A DNA stretch of 64,000 bases, from contig NC_084665.1 in assembly GCF_028389875.1 (NCBI RefSeq), positions 94,345,435 through 94,409,434 on the forward strand, in the 5' to 3' direction. The translations under genes were made by a program, and so were the position numbers. This DNA comes from Rhea pennata (lineage: Eukaryota; Chordata; Aves; Rheiformes; Rheidae). Every line of letters starts with the position of its first letter. Within the stretch, counting starts at the first letter, position 1. This document shows positions 13,196-26,000 of this stretch, piece after piece. A model generated the notes under the pieces. It worked only from the letters and a program-made list of their open reading frames with translations, had not been told where the DNA came from and searched no databases.

Positions 13196-16100
13196 CTAAG
13201 AGAATTAATCTGGATAAGAATGTTATTGTCACACTGATTTCAGTTTTATTGTCTCTGCAGAACTTTCATAACAATTTTCAGGATCTGGAACAAAAGCTTA
13301 AAAATCAGGCTATAAGAAAAAAAAATCTTGCTGGAATGTCAGATGCTGAACTAACAATTACTTTTTATGCATCCAGAGCAATCTCAAGTACCGATTTGCA
13401 TCTACTACTTCTGTGGAAATCTGAATCACAGTCTCTGGCCTGTTGTTTTCCTTTTGTGTGTCACCAATTTTAAATTTAGGAAACCTTTTTCACAGAAGCA
13501 GAACACAAATGTCCTAAGACTTGTTCTACAGGCACACAGCAGAGGACAAGTTGGAGATACAGATCAAAAAGCAGAGGTTTCAGGAAAGTGATGTAATAAT
13601 CTACTGAGATTTTATGCTGAGGGAGGAAAATTTAGAAGTTAACAATAAACAAAAAGCAGGATTGTACAAGGCCGAGTTTCAGTAACAAGTTCCCAAGTCA
13701 GAAACAGATGATGTGCTTCTATCTACCCTGAAGTGAGTTCATAGATGAAGTGAAAGTATTGTTCTGACCACACTGTATGCCCTTCTTTTTTTAAGAACAT
13801 ATTTAATCCCATTAACATTATATTTACAAAATTATTCCAGCAAGTACAAACTAATTCTGAAGGAATCAGAAAGCAAAGTGAAAAAAAAAAATCTAATTTT
13901 GTCAAGAAACACTTAAATTTAGATAGGTGGTGATTCTGGCATGAATTATAGTAGGAAATTTGATCTATATGGTCTCTATAACTAATTTTCACTTTTGGAA
14001 GTGTTTCTTTTCCACTTAAAGAAGTAGGGAGTCATCTAGGCATTAACTTAACATTACCCTAGAGCTGATAACTAAAGATCTAATAAGTAAAACATCTGCT
14101 TTTCTCAGTGCACACAGAAAGAGTTCAGTCTCTTGAGGGGAATTAGAAAGGGACTGCAGGGTAGGATTGTACCTCTAATTTGCTAAGGGTAATTTCTCTC
14201 CATTGTGATAGAGTTTTTCAAATATAATACAGTCTTGCAGGAAAAAAAAGGAGCCTGCATGTTCCTGTACACAGCCTGGCAAGGCTCAGCATCAGTTCTG
14301 CACAGACCAGCACACACAAGCTTTTTGGGGATAAGCTCAGGAAAAGCCTGGCTCAGCAGATCAGCCTCATGCACAGCATCAGTTCTCACTGAAATCTTGG
14401 AAGCACAAAGGGATGCAACCTCTGCTCTGACACAAGGCCTGTGATAGTCAAAGTCCCTCACCAGTAACACAAGATAATTTATTTGCCTGACCTGTATATT
14501 CATTCAGATTCCTTTTTCCACTGAAGCAGTATGATGTCAGCATAACATAAATAATTCAGTACTTAAGCATTTTCCTAAAACAGAGGAGGAAATTAGCTAT
14601 TTTGGAAAGAATAACTCACAAGTTAAGGACAATGAGCTTGATGGGAGAGAAACTGAAATGAAATCAACGCTCAGTTCAGTTTTGTAAGAGGACAAATGTA
14701 TGACTGAGCTAAGCTAATCCAAGGTTAACAGATACCATCCTCTGACCTCTAATGGGAATTGCATACCTACAGAAATAACTCTGGTCCAGGGTTTCTGTCA
14801 AACAGGGGTGCAAGAAATACATCACACATTAAACAAGTCACAGAGCAGACAGTTCAAAGCACCTTGGTCACCCCAGCACTTTGATGGCACACACCAAAGA
14901 ACATTCAATATGTTTTTCTTTCTTCCTCTTATGGCTTGCTATAGAATAGCAAAAATTGCTTCATAACAGAGCACTCTAGATAGCTTTTGAGGTTGATTAA
15001 ATGCTTCATCGTTGCATTAGCTATTAATTCATCTCAGGATTACTTATGATTTTATATGTTTCCAACCAACAGAGATTATCTCTTAAATAATATATAAGGA
15101 GATGAGCAAGTAATGCAGTATTTCATTGTACAGTATACATAAAAATCACAGAAAACAGCTTTATCCCTTATTAACCTTGTGAAAACAGAAAAGGCTTTCA
15201 GAGTACACAGAGGTAGCCTTTTTAAACCATAGGAGAGCGCTGATTATCTGAGGACATTTTATTATGAGCAACACAATAATACTTGGCACCACTCTTCAGT
15301 GAGTTCAAGAAAGGACAAAGAAACAGAACTTCACATAAGCAAAGGCATCTGGAAAAGCATCCTTCTCCCTCTGCTTCCAGTGCCAGTAATTTGCACTTTA
15401 TACAGGGCCTTTCATACAAAAGTAGGTGCAGAGACCAGTTACAGAGGTCTAGGAAAAGAAAAGGGACAGAGAAGCAAGTGCTTTGGGAACTGAGAACTAT
15501 GGTTCTGCTTGGAATAAAGATAATTTTGCACAGAAATGGAAAGGAAGGAGATGTTGCAAGCATCGCTATCTATCCTGCACCCTTTTTAGTACTTGTACAG
15601 AATATTTGAAACTGTTGCTCAGATAATGAAAGGACCTTGTAAGACCAGTCAACTAATGCCCAACCATCACACTTCCTTCCCCACAATAGTAGCACAGCTG
15701 TGGCTGTGTACAAATTTAACTCTAAGTAGAAATTAAGCCATCTTAATCATGCTTATTATGCTACTATTTAGTATATAATATGTATGATAGACTCTTCCAC
15801 AATTTTCTGGACTTCTGTCCAGGGCATGGGAGCCCTGTTGCGCTCCCATGCTATGAGTGCCACACAGTTTCACAAAAGAGTTGCAGACAGGCAGTCCTTT
15901 TGATATAAGAAAATGTAAGAGAATCTTTTTCCTCATCCTCTTCCTCCTTTTCTACCTAGATCCATTCTTGGCTTCTCATTCTCCAGCCTAAATTTGCATG
16001 TCTATATAAAACATGGGATAATAGTCACAAATTCTGATTTTTGGAAGAAGGTAACAATAAAAAGTTGTCTCCACCACTCTTCTTCTGGGTAGAAGAATAG

Positions 16101-18689
16101 ACTATATAACCCCACTAGATGTGTTCCAGCTTACTTGTTTGTGATTCCAAAGATGCCATAACTACTTGAAATGACAATTTTATTCTTAGGAATAGTGTGC
16201 AGAAAGAGAAGCTATCCCAAACAGAACATGCACAATGCCCCCCAAAAGGCTGAATATTCTGAGAGTATTAATGAAATGACTGAATTAGAGAAAGAGTAGT
16301 TAAATTAAAAGTGCAGCTATTAAAAAAATAAAAAACAAAAAACCAAAAGCAACAACAATAAAATACGAAGAACTTTGCATCTTTACCAAAACAAGGTTTG
16401 GAGAGGTGCTATTTCAAGGGGCAGTAGTCCAGGAAGCAATGAAGTACATCTGTCATAACTGTGATACAGTTCACTGCTTCTGTGGGTGGTAAATGAAGAA
16501 TTTAAATCCATTTCTGTTATCATTTTTTAATGAAGTCTCAGACACACTCAGCTTTCAAAATTTCAAAAACTGCTAATACTCAATGCGCACACAAATTCAC
16601 ACTATTAGAATGAACATAAGGAGGAAGAATGGTCCAAGTGAGGGCATGAACAAGAATGGCAGATGTGACAATTCTGGACTGCTCAGTGAAAGGTAAGTCT
16701 AACTACAAGACTTCATATGCCCTGTCCTGTTTGTATATGTGTGTGCAGACATGAACCTGAGGTGTGCAAGGAAGGGCATTCCTCTAACAATTTCTTTTTT
16801 ATTTTATATTAATATAATCTCTATGACATCTATATAGCAGCCTGTGAATGACTCATCTTATTTCTAACTGTTGATGCTTCAATAAATATTTTGTTTTTTA
16901 AAATAATATTGGTTAATAGTTAGTGCCCAATTATTTTATTTTCTGAGCATGAGCTGCACCATGAACTTCAGCTCTCCAGGGTGAGAGAGCAGTCAGTCTG
17001 ATGATTTTCACCCCCCAACTCTTTATGAGTTAATAAGCACACCCAGAAATTTCAATACCTCATTGCAAATGTTCACTCTTAATTAGAAGGGTAAAGAACG
17101 TCAAGCTCAAAAGCACTAAATAGAGACAGGATGATTTAGTCCCACTCTCTTAATTAGCAACCACTTCAAGAAAAGAGGACTCTTTATATGCCCATAGCTA
17201 ACTACATCTGTGTAAGCAGGCCTTAAAACAGAACAGAAGTCAGGGGAACACTGTGCTCTGATTTGTTCAAGGCTGTATGTTTCCTCAAAGCAATTCCTTC
17301 TGTAACAGCATATTGCAAGGGGAAAGTGAAAAACACTCTGCCAGTATGAAATTCTGCATTTTCAAATATTAAACTAAAGCAAGACGAAATCTCTAATGTT
17401 GAGTTAAATTTGGCATTAGTTAGAACATCATTTATTAGAGTAATCTAGCTTTACTATGCTAATCTTTTGTTCCAATACACTGAAATTTCCAAAGCGCTGA
17501 ACGCTGGCATTTTCCAGATGTGCAGCCTCCTTGCTACTTCATTAGCATTGGATACTCAAAATCTTTTAAAAAGAATGAGTCTAGTACTGTACTGATTTCC
17601 TCTGAATATGAGCTGACATTCCAGCTCTCAGAGTCTGCAGAGACAGCCTGAAGAACATTGCATTTCATCTGCTCAGGTATTTCTTTTGAGTACACCACTT
17701 ACTTTTTGTCAGTCTAATAAGTCTTACCTGTAGTCAAAACATCCTTTTACAAAGAAACTTTAAATAATGGAAGCAGCAGACAACCTTGAGCTGAACACCT
17801 TTCCTTCCCACCTAAATTAGTCATTCTCTTCTGGCATGAGATATTAACAGATGAGCTCAATTGTGCTGCAGCATGTGATGCTAGTGCTTCAAGGCAAGAA
17901 CCAAAGACAGCGTGCCTGGAAAAGAGATGGCAGCTGTGACTGTTAAGGACTTATGAAAAAGAAATTTGCTGCATAGTTAATGCATTTTCTTCATTACCTG
18001 TCATTCTCTTCCACAGACTGAAGACAGACTTTCCCTGGTATAAAGCAAAATACCTTGTATTGACTGTGGATTGTTTATTGGTTGTGAAGGAAGCAATTGC
18101 ATATATTCTGACATATCAGGACAGATATTGCTGACCTTATCAGTTAAACATATATTAATGACCATTATTTACTGAATTTTATGTAGGTATAGACAAATAA
18201 CAAAATTCAGATTCATCTGAATCACTTTATATAGTCACATTATATAGTTGCTGTATCCCATGAAAGGGTATAGTTCTGTCTCACACAGCTATATATATAT
18301 TAAGGCCAAGAAACTGATCTATTAACTCAGGTTAGAGGCTTGATCAAACTACTCAGGTGTCTTTGCTCTTACATAAGCAATCACTAGAGGTGAACACAAG
18401 AACCAGTGAGATGGACCTACTGAATGTCTTACTGTGGTGTGTCAAAGCAGCAAAACAAACAGCACAGTTGTAGGACTTTATCACAGACCACAATAGCAAT
18501 GGAGACAGCATGGCATGGACTCCAACACTGACACAGATACACAGGGAGAACTAAACCAGATGCCAGTAAGGCCTCAGGATAGGTTGGTACTCACACAAGA
18601 GCTCTAGAGGAACTCAAATGTGAAATGCCAGTGTGTAGCCTGCCATTCAAACAACCATGATGCCAAAAGACTGACAATTTAACTCCCAT
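13196..18689. other. Intergenic, no gene recognised
   Basis: AT-rich sequence with short unrelated frames, including the mutually antisense pairs at 14183-14503 and 15222-15609. I could match none of them to a protein family, and none has credible flanking splice signals. I recognise no repeat. Confidence 0.55.
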
Positions 18690-18965
18690 CTGCAGAAAGG
18701 ACTCTGCAAGGCAACCTGGACACCACAGACTAGTTAGGCTCATTACATCCCTGGTGAGACATTGGAGTCCACAGTTACAAACAAGAATATGGAGTATGCA
18801 GATAGAGACAGGCTGCAAGGAACAAGTCAACATGGCATCTGTACCTACCTCACTAACCTTTTGGCATTTGAGCAGAGTGTCAGTAAGCATGTAGATGACG
18901 GTGATGCAGCAGATCCAATACACTGTGTTCTCCAAAAGCCCCTGAGAAGACTCTTAAATAAATGT
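18690..18965 (+). mobile_element. CR1-like LINE reverse-transcriptase fragment
   Basis: Translation of the plus strand gives a degraded non-LTR RT segment across more than one frame. A 'RLVRLITSLV'-type stretch near 18730-18760 corresponds to the conserved NYRPVSLTSV block. About 85 bases on, 'YLTNLLAFEQSV' and 'KHVDDGDAAD' (about 18844-18910) correspond to the block with CLTNLLAF and VDEGKAVD. A frame-shifted FSKA follows near 18928, where CR1-family RTs have DFSKAFD. Order and spacing fit the fingers/palm part of a CR1-clade RT. At least one frameshift and the altered catalytic surroundings make it non-functional. Extent and subfamily are uncertain. Confidence 0.5.
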
Positions 18966-21900
18966 TATTACAGGAACTAAATTGCCACAGGATTGGAGGA
19001 AAAATCTTTTTATGGATGCTACATTCCTTTGTTATACAGTCAAGCTACCTACAAGCCCCCTAAATGCCAACTCCTCAAAACTGCTTCTCACTGCAAAGGA
19101 CGGAGCTGCAAGTACCACTGCTCACCTCTGGACCAGCTAGAAACAGACTTTTTAAGAAATATATGCCTTTTGCCAGCAAAGCCAAGGACCTGCCAAGGAA
19201 AGAACCACCAGCTGAAATTTCCTCTGGCCAAGCTAAATGCCTTCCTTGGGTGACCTTAATATGCCATGCTTCCACATTTCCCTTTTTGTAAAAAGTGAGC
19301 TAGCATGAGAACATAGCATCAACTTGGGAAAAATAAGACATCACTAAATGGTAAATCAAGTTTTCTTCTTGTTAACATTGACAGTAAGTAGTCTACCTAG
19401 CCTACCTCTACTGGCCCTTATACATCTGTTGATATGTTTGATAGGCAAATATTCCTTTACTGCACATTGATTCTTCTCCACTCCAACCCACGCCCCACTC
19501 CTTCACAAGTTTGGTGTTTTCCATTTCTCCTGAGACACTTCACCTGATCTTGTGACTCCATCATTTAAGTCTGTTATAGCAACTTCAGTTTACATAGTTT
19601 CTTAGTGGATGGAAGTTCACTAGGACTCAGCTCCACTGCTGTCACCTACAGCTTTAATAAAGAGCCCTATTCACCCTACTGAGAATCTTTTGTGAGTATT
19701 AGCTGTGTATATAACCCTTTAACTGTTTTTCCAAACTTCTGGGAGCCCAGTGGGAAGCAGGACTGTGCAGAAATCTTGAGCTTCTGTCTCAGCCCCTGTA
19801 CCTGTATACAGCAGCTTCCAAATCATGGATAGGAAGGCAAATAAATAAAATCCTTGTAATTTCCAGTGTTCAGCAATAGATGGTGCCAAAGAGTTCTTCC
19901 TACACTGATTAAACTCTGTGGCCTTTCCCTTTGCTCTCTGACAGATGGGAGAAGAGAGCTGGCTAATGCCTACAGCAACGGTCACCAGCACATGGCTTCC
20001 AAATACTCTGTGGCTCCCACGACCTCTGAGGTTGTTTTCAGCCACATGAAGTAAAGAGGCTCAAAAGCAAAGCTGATAAAATGTTTTCCATGGCAAAGCA
20101 CTTAATACTGTAGCCCAACCCCAGCAAAGGTCAGCAACTGCTTCCCCAGGCTGTAAGTCACCATATGGTGTCTCTGTGCCTTGCCCTAGTGCAGGGAGCC
20201 AGGTGCTGCCCTGAGAAGGCTTTCTCAGCAGAGAAAGGACAGCAAAAGTAACAGGAACATGTTACACAGTGTTCTGGGTATGTTACCACCACCATCACAA
20301 CCATTCATATCCCAAGGTTTGTGACATTTGCAAATTTCTTGTGGATAACATTTTCTGCTGAAGTTGGAGGTAGTTTGGTGATGACGCACACCCTTCCAGT
20401 GGGAGCTTAGCTTGACCTGGAGGCATCTACTCCCTAGGTGACTTCCATAAGCTGAGAACCAAGCAAGATGCCTACAGGAAAGAGTCTGTGTAATTTCCCT
20501 TCTCTTCCCAGAAACCTGACATCATTCATGGCGGAGGAGAGAACTGGAGGTGCAGGAACAAACCAAGCTTAATTTCCTTCAGAAAACCTAGGAACAAGCC
20601 TAGCTTAATTTCCTCCACATGTCCTAGAGACATATGAGGGGCTGGCAGTACTAGTGTAGCAGTTGCAGGGACAGATCCATGGTGGAGCAGGCGGAGGAAT
20701 GATCTCCTGCAGTAGGTGACATAGTTACCTAGCAATGGTGCCCACTGTTAACGGGGAGATCTAGTAATCCTGTCATCAAATAAATGTATGTCTGCATGCT
20801 GTACACATACTTGGGATGGTAGAGGAGCTTGAACACTAAATGCCAAATCAAAACAAACAAAATATGTTTTTTTAAAATGCTATGATTTTGGGGCTAATAT
20901 AATGGCTTAATTAACCTCTTCTGTTAGCCACAGATTTTTTCTTTCTTGAATGACTGGCTGACCTTTCATGCTTCTTCATTCACCACTCCAGCAACTATGC
21001 TTTCTGTAAAGCCTTTTCTATCCTTTTCCCCTAATCTTTTCTCTCCATTTTTTGTTTTTCTCTCACTTACTTGCCTGATCTATTTATTTTTGCCTATAAT
21101 TTTCTTATTTTCCCCTTTCTCCTCTATCAGTCCTTTTGTTTTCATCTTCCTTAGAACAGAGGGCAGAACTGCAGCAACAGTATCAACAAACGAGCAAGCT
21201 GAGGAGTAAAAGCTGGCAGCATGAGTGGAAAGAGCACATTTCAAGATGAAGGATTAGAATGAAAGTTTTCAGTGACATAAAACTGAAAAAATGCTGCAGA
21301 AGGAAGTATATTTTTATCTTTCTTGCTTATCTGAGAAATAAATTTGAATAGTCTACTACTGTTCCCACTGGCAGCCTTCAATACTTTTAAGAAGAGGTTT
21401 GGCAACATGACTAAAATTTTGACTTTCCTCTGCCTTTCATAAGCAATTACATGCTATTTCCACTTATTCCTCACCCTTCATTGCTCTTCTAAAATCCACT
21501 GTCAGATAAAAATGTGCCTTTTTTCCTCAGTGAATTAAGAAAGTAAAGATATATGTTATTTCAGCAAAAAAGAAACCTACCATGAAATCTTATTTGCAAG
21601 AGTTAAAATTCTGACATATTAACAGTATCTTGCTGCATTAAATTTTTACTGGAAGTGAATGTTCATTTTTCACAAGATCATTGCTTTGTGTCAGTAATTT
21701 ACTGAAAAACAAAGGAAAACTTGGGTTCCCATGCATACATGCATAAATCCCTTACAACTATCAGAGTAGACAAGTATTTCAGGTGGGACATATCTTACCT
21801 AATTTAGGTATCTAAATTAGTAGTTATGTAAGACTATACCAGTTGTTCTATCCTTTATAATGAATGGAAAAAAACAGCTAGTGGGAATAACGTAAAACAC

Positions 21901-22319
21901 ACTAGACAAATTGCCTTTGAGATGCCTGTTCCCTAGTAAGTTTAGGAAAGCCAGTGTGACTAGAAAACTAATTTTGTTATCTCAAATTAGTTCAGATGAA
22001 TCTCAGTCACAAAGGAGAAGACAATCATTGAAAAGTAACTAGAATTATAGAGATCTTCTGTCTATTTGTTGCATATTTTAGACTGTTCTTTTTCTTAATA
22101 TTTATGAGAGTAGAGCTGCAAAGTGAAGGTGATTTCAACATCATTGGTGGTTAGAGTCTTGGGGACATGTGGGGCTACAACGGGAACAAAGATTATTTCA
22201 GACATTTAATCAGAGAGGAATTGTATTGGAGCCAGCAGCACTCAGTGATATAAATCATTCTTTTGGGGGTGAATGGCAAGATCTTCACTGTTGCACAGAG
22301 GCAGGCATAGTGCTCTGAA
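18966..22319. other. Intergenic, no gene recognised
   Basis: No gene is recognised. The stretch contains a short imperfect direct repeat (listed separately) and a pyrimidine-rich tract at about 21000-21150. Frames at 19719-20045 and 20946-21209 carry no identifiable domain. Confidence 0.55.
20554..20616. repeat. Imperfect 27-bp direct repeat
   Basis: Two copies of a unit beginning AGGAACAA and ending GCTTAATTTCCT(T/C)C lie at 20554-20580 and 20590-20616, a 36-bp period. They differ at only a few positions, which points to a local tandem duplication. Confidence 0.8.
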
Positions 22320-22510
22320 TTATAGAATGGTTGAGGTTGGAAGGGACCTCTGGAGATCATCTAGCCCCAAAACACTGCTTAAGCAGGGTCATTTAGAGCA
22401 TGTTAGACAGGATCACAGGTTTTGAATATCTCCAGAGAGGGAGACTCCACAACTTCTCTGGACAACCTGTGCCAGTGATCACAGTACTCTCACAGTAACG
22501 AAGTTTTCAC
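22320..22510 (-). mobile_element. CR1 LINE 3' end, 5'-truncated (copy A)
   Basis: The antisense CR1 3' end starts with a tail remnant and 'ggttggaagggacctctgga' at about 22335-22355, then 'catctagccc' and the 'aagcagggtca' stem. It continues through the codons for the C-terminus of ORF2. The copy stops abruptly near 22510, exactly where the tail of a second CR1 begins. It is about 190 bp, 5'-truncated and non-coding. Confidence 0.9.
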
Positions 22511-23030
22511 AGAATCATAGAATCAGTAAGATTGGAAGGGACCTCTGGAGATCATCTAGTCCAACCCCCATGCTCAGCAGGGTCACCTTGAGCATGTTAA
22601 GACAGGGTTGCATCCAGGCGAGCCTTGAAGATCTCCAGAGAAGGAGACTCCACAACCTCTCTGGGCAACCTGTGCCAGTGCTCTGTCACTCTCACAGGGA
22701 AGAAATTCCCCCTCACATCCAGGCGGAACTTCCTGTGCTTCAATTTCTGCCCACTGCCTCTTGTCCTGTCACATGGGACAACTGAAAAGAGTTTGTCTCT
22801 GTTCCCCTGACACCCTTCCTTCAGATACCTATGCACATTGATAAGATCCCCCCTCAGTCTTCTCTTCCCCAGGCTGAAGAGGCCCAGCTCTCGCAGCTGT
22901 TCCTCATAGGGCAGATGCTCCAGTCCCCTAATCATCTTCGTAGCCCTGTGCTGGACTCTCCCCTGAAGCTCCATGTCTCTTTTATACTCGGGAGCTCAGA
23001 ACCGGACATAGTACCCTAACTCCGACTACA
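22511..23030 (-). mobile_element. CR1 LINE 3' end with open ORF2 C-terminus (copy B)
   Basis: The 3' tail repeat 'cagaatcatagaatcag' at about 22510-22526 is followed by the canonical antisense 'ggaagggacctctggagatc'. On the minus strand an uninterrupted 125-codon frame (22974 to 22597) encodes the conserved C-terminal end of CR1 ORF2. Recognisable blocks in order are [36 protein letters not shown], a [14 protein letters not shown] block and [20 protein letters not shown], which matches the family pattern downstream of the RT domain. The ATG is only the first in the frame, because the natural start of ORF2 was lost by 5' truncation. This intact frame marks the copy as one of the younger CR1s in the window. 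It cannot move on its own. Confidence 0.95.
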
Positions 23031-26000
23031 GGTTGGTTGCTTTACATGTTTGTCAAGCAAGCAGACATAAAAAGCATCCCCAAAAGGTAGTGAATTTGTG
23101 GTGGAAGACAAGAAATCTCATTCATAGAGCTGCTGTTGACAGGGAAAATGCTTTTAAGAGATGGAGTTGTGACGGTAACTGAAAGGTCCAAGAGGTCTGC
23201 CATGCTCAAACCAGAGAGAAGGCAGTCACCTCAACAAGGCAGCACCACAGTCGGATTGATCTGCATTAAAAACATCAAGGGGGTATTTTTTATGGGTACA
23301 ATTTCTGATGCAAGAGGTGCAGACTAAGGAGAAGACCCATTTTAAACTAGCTCATTCCTCCTCTGTGTCTTTAAAAACACCTGGGCAAGATTGTAAGAGA
23401 TCATCCTCTGAAGTCTCCGTACAGTCCTCAGACTGAAGCTTGAATAAGAACTATTTACTGTTGCACAGTAAGACACAGACTGGTCTTTTCCACTATAATT
23501 TAAACTCTAGCAAGCACAGACAATTTTACGTATCTAATTTCATGTCTGTCAGGAATCCACCAGCAGCTAAGCTGCATGTTGTCCCAACACAAACGACAAA
23601 CTATGGTCAATCCTTTTGAGAAAAGGGACACCTCTGGAAATGTGACACCAAGTAATTCTATCATCTTACAGCAACTACAGCAGTCATCCTTTACAGTACA
23701 CATTTCCCTGAGCTCTGCAGTTTCCTTCTGACACCCTTCTGCCTCTTCTCACTCCCAGCGTGTCCTGGCCATTATTTCCCTCTGCAGAAGGCTAACAGAG
23801 CAGCAACAAGATTAGTGCTGTTTGATTAGAGTGTAACAACAGAGATAAAGGATCATTTCACTTGCCAGCGGACTGTAATTTAAAAACAAGGCTAGCGATG
23901 TAGTCCGTACAAAAAAATAACAATGCTCAATGGACGATGCTAACAGATTCTTTTCATACACTCTTGTGCTATTATGTATATTAACTCATCATAAAAATAC
24001 CATTTAAAAGCTGGCCTTTCTGACTGACCAAATCACACACAACTGAAATAAATTAGCCTAGGAAAAAGATACAGCTCAAAGACAAACTATTAGTGCAGTT
24101 TATATGACATCTAGAATAAAAATATTCTTAAGAGAAGAAAAGAATTTCTACAAAAAAAATCCTCAAAATAAATTTGTAAGTTTTAAACACACATTATTTC
24201 ACCCAAAAAGATCCTCCTTATATATTCTGAATTTGAACATGTGCACTCTTATGTGTATAGATGAGACCACTATAGTGATGCTGTTTTAAAATGAGCATTT
24301 TAACTGGTACTCAGAACAGACAAAGAAAATTCTAAAATTTCAGACAATAGCAAAACTCGTACTAACATCACCAGAATACTATTGAGCCTATTTTATAGAT
24401 TAAACTCTTCTAGAAATAGCCTTTATCATTAGTAGAAGAAGATAGACCAGTTTGAAAATATCTAATTTTTAACATTGTGATGGAGGTCATTTCCGAGCAA
24501 TATTTGCATCAGGAAGATGCAGTGGAGTTTTGCCGTTGTTCAGATTAAAACTGGGCTGTTAAGTCTTTCTGTCATGACAATGCAATGAAATGACCTACAG
24601 TATGACATTCATCTAGGGAAGTCATTTATCACCAGAGAGATCAAATACTTTTTGGAAACTGTTAACAATTCCATTTGTTTTACTCAGAGATTTCATCTAG
24701 TTGATTTATTATTTCATTATAAATAAGTAAGCAGCTGCTTATGATGAACAAAGAGGATAGAATACAATTCTTATCTAATAATGCTAAAATTAAAAGATGC
24801 AAATGTATATTTTTGAAATTGAAAAGGCTTCTAAAAATTTATAGTAAAAAAAATGTTTTCAATTTAGCTTTTCCAGTACAGTGTAATTTTTATTAAGAAA
24901 AAATAAGTCCATATGCTAAAGCTCAGAAGATTTTTAGGAACAGGTTAGAGAAATGTTCCTAAAGTGTCTAGGTACTGCTGAACTTGCCCCAGTGGGACCA
25001 AATGAGTTCTGGGGAATCCTTTCAACTCTACAGTTTTTTGTGAATGTGAATTTGTCACGTGGTGAGAAATTCTTCTGGACCTAGCAGAGGATATAGTAAG
25101 ATGAGTAGAATTGGACTAACAGCATAGGGAGACATCTGAATTAATGAAGTGGCTTTGCTTTTTCCTAAAAGAAGAGTGGAAAGGCTGAGCTATTGTAAAA
25201 TCTTTAAATATGCCAGAAAGCCAGAGAAAAAGAGTAAACAAATCCAAGACATTCTGAAAAGCGACAATATCCTTCATAATCTAAGTACTGACCACATTCT
25301 TGAAGTTCTTTTTGCATATAGTTTGTCAGGTTGTCATGTTGTCATATTTTCAGAAGTGCTTTACCTCACTACTGCTTTTTGGATGCATCTGCCCAGGAAG
25401 AACTCAAATTATTATGCATTTCTCTGGATCCCTGCCAGATTTTCCATACCTCATCTCAGTTCTTTAAGTCAAAAAGCCCATATATCAGTGCTATTTCAGG
25501 TCCATATCTTATGCATGTCTATAAGTGTCAACTAGATGACTTATGAATTAACCTTAAGGTAACTTCTCTGGGAGCTTGTTCAGGAATTAAAAGTTTGACC
25601 TGGGACAGTAGATGGCTAAAACAAAAAAAATCTAGTCCCAGCTTGTTTATAATTGTTCATATTCTTTAATGCTTTCTGGTAAAGTATCTAAACTGTAAGT
25701 TCTTAGATAAGAAATCTAAGCCCAAATGTGTTACTGACAGTCATTAATAAAACAATAAATAGGCTAACCAAGATTACAAAAATAAAGATTATGAAGGAAG
25801 GAAAGGGATGTGTCAGTGACAACCCCTTGCATAAACTTGCAAAGCAGCACTGGTTTGAACTAGACTCTCCTGAGATGGATGTTCTCAACCGGTTATTCTT
25901 ACATCTCCCCAGTCACCAGTGCCTCTTCACAACAGAGCACTAAATATTTGTGTAAGCTTCAGATTTTTCAAGTCTTGTTGGATGAATTCTGGTCTTTACA

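Noticed and set aside
25149..25535. 128-codon plus-strand frame
   Set aside because: The longest frame in a gene-poor stretch, but no recognisable protein features and no exon boundaries.
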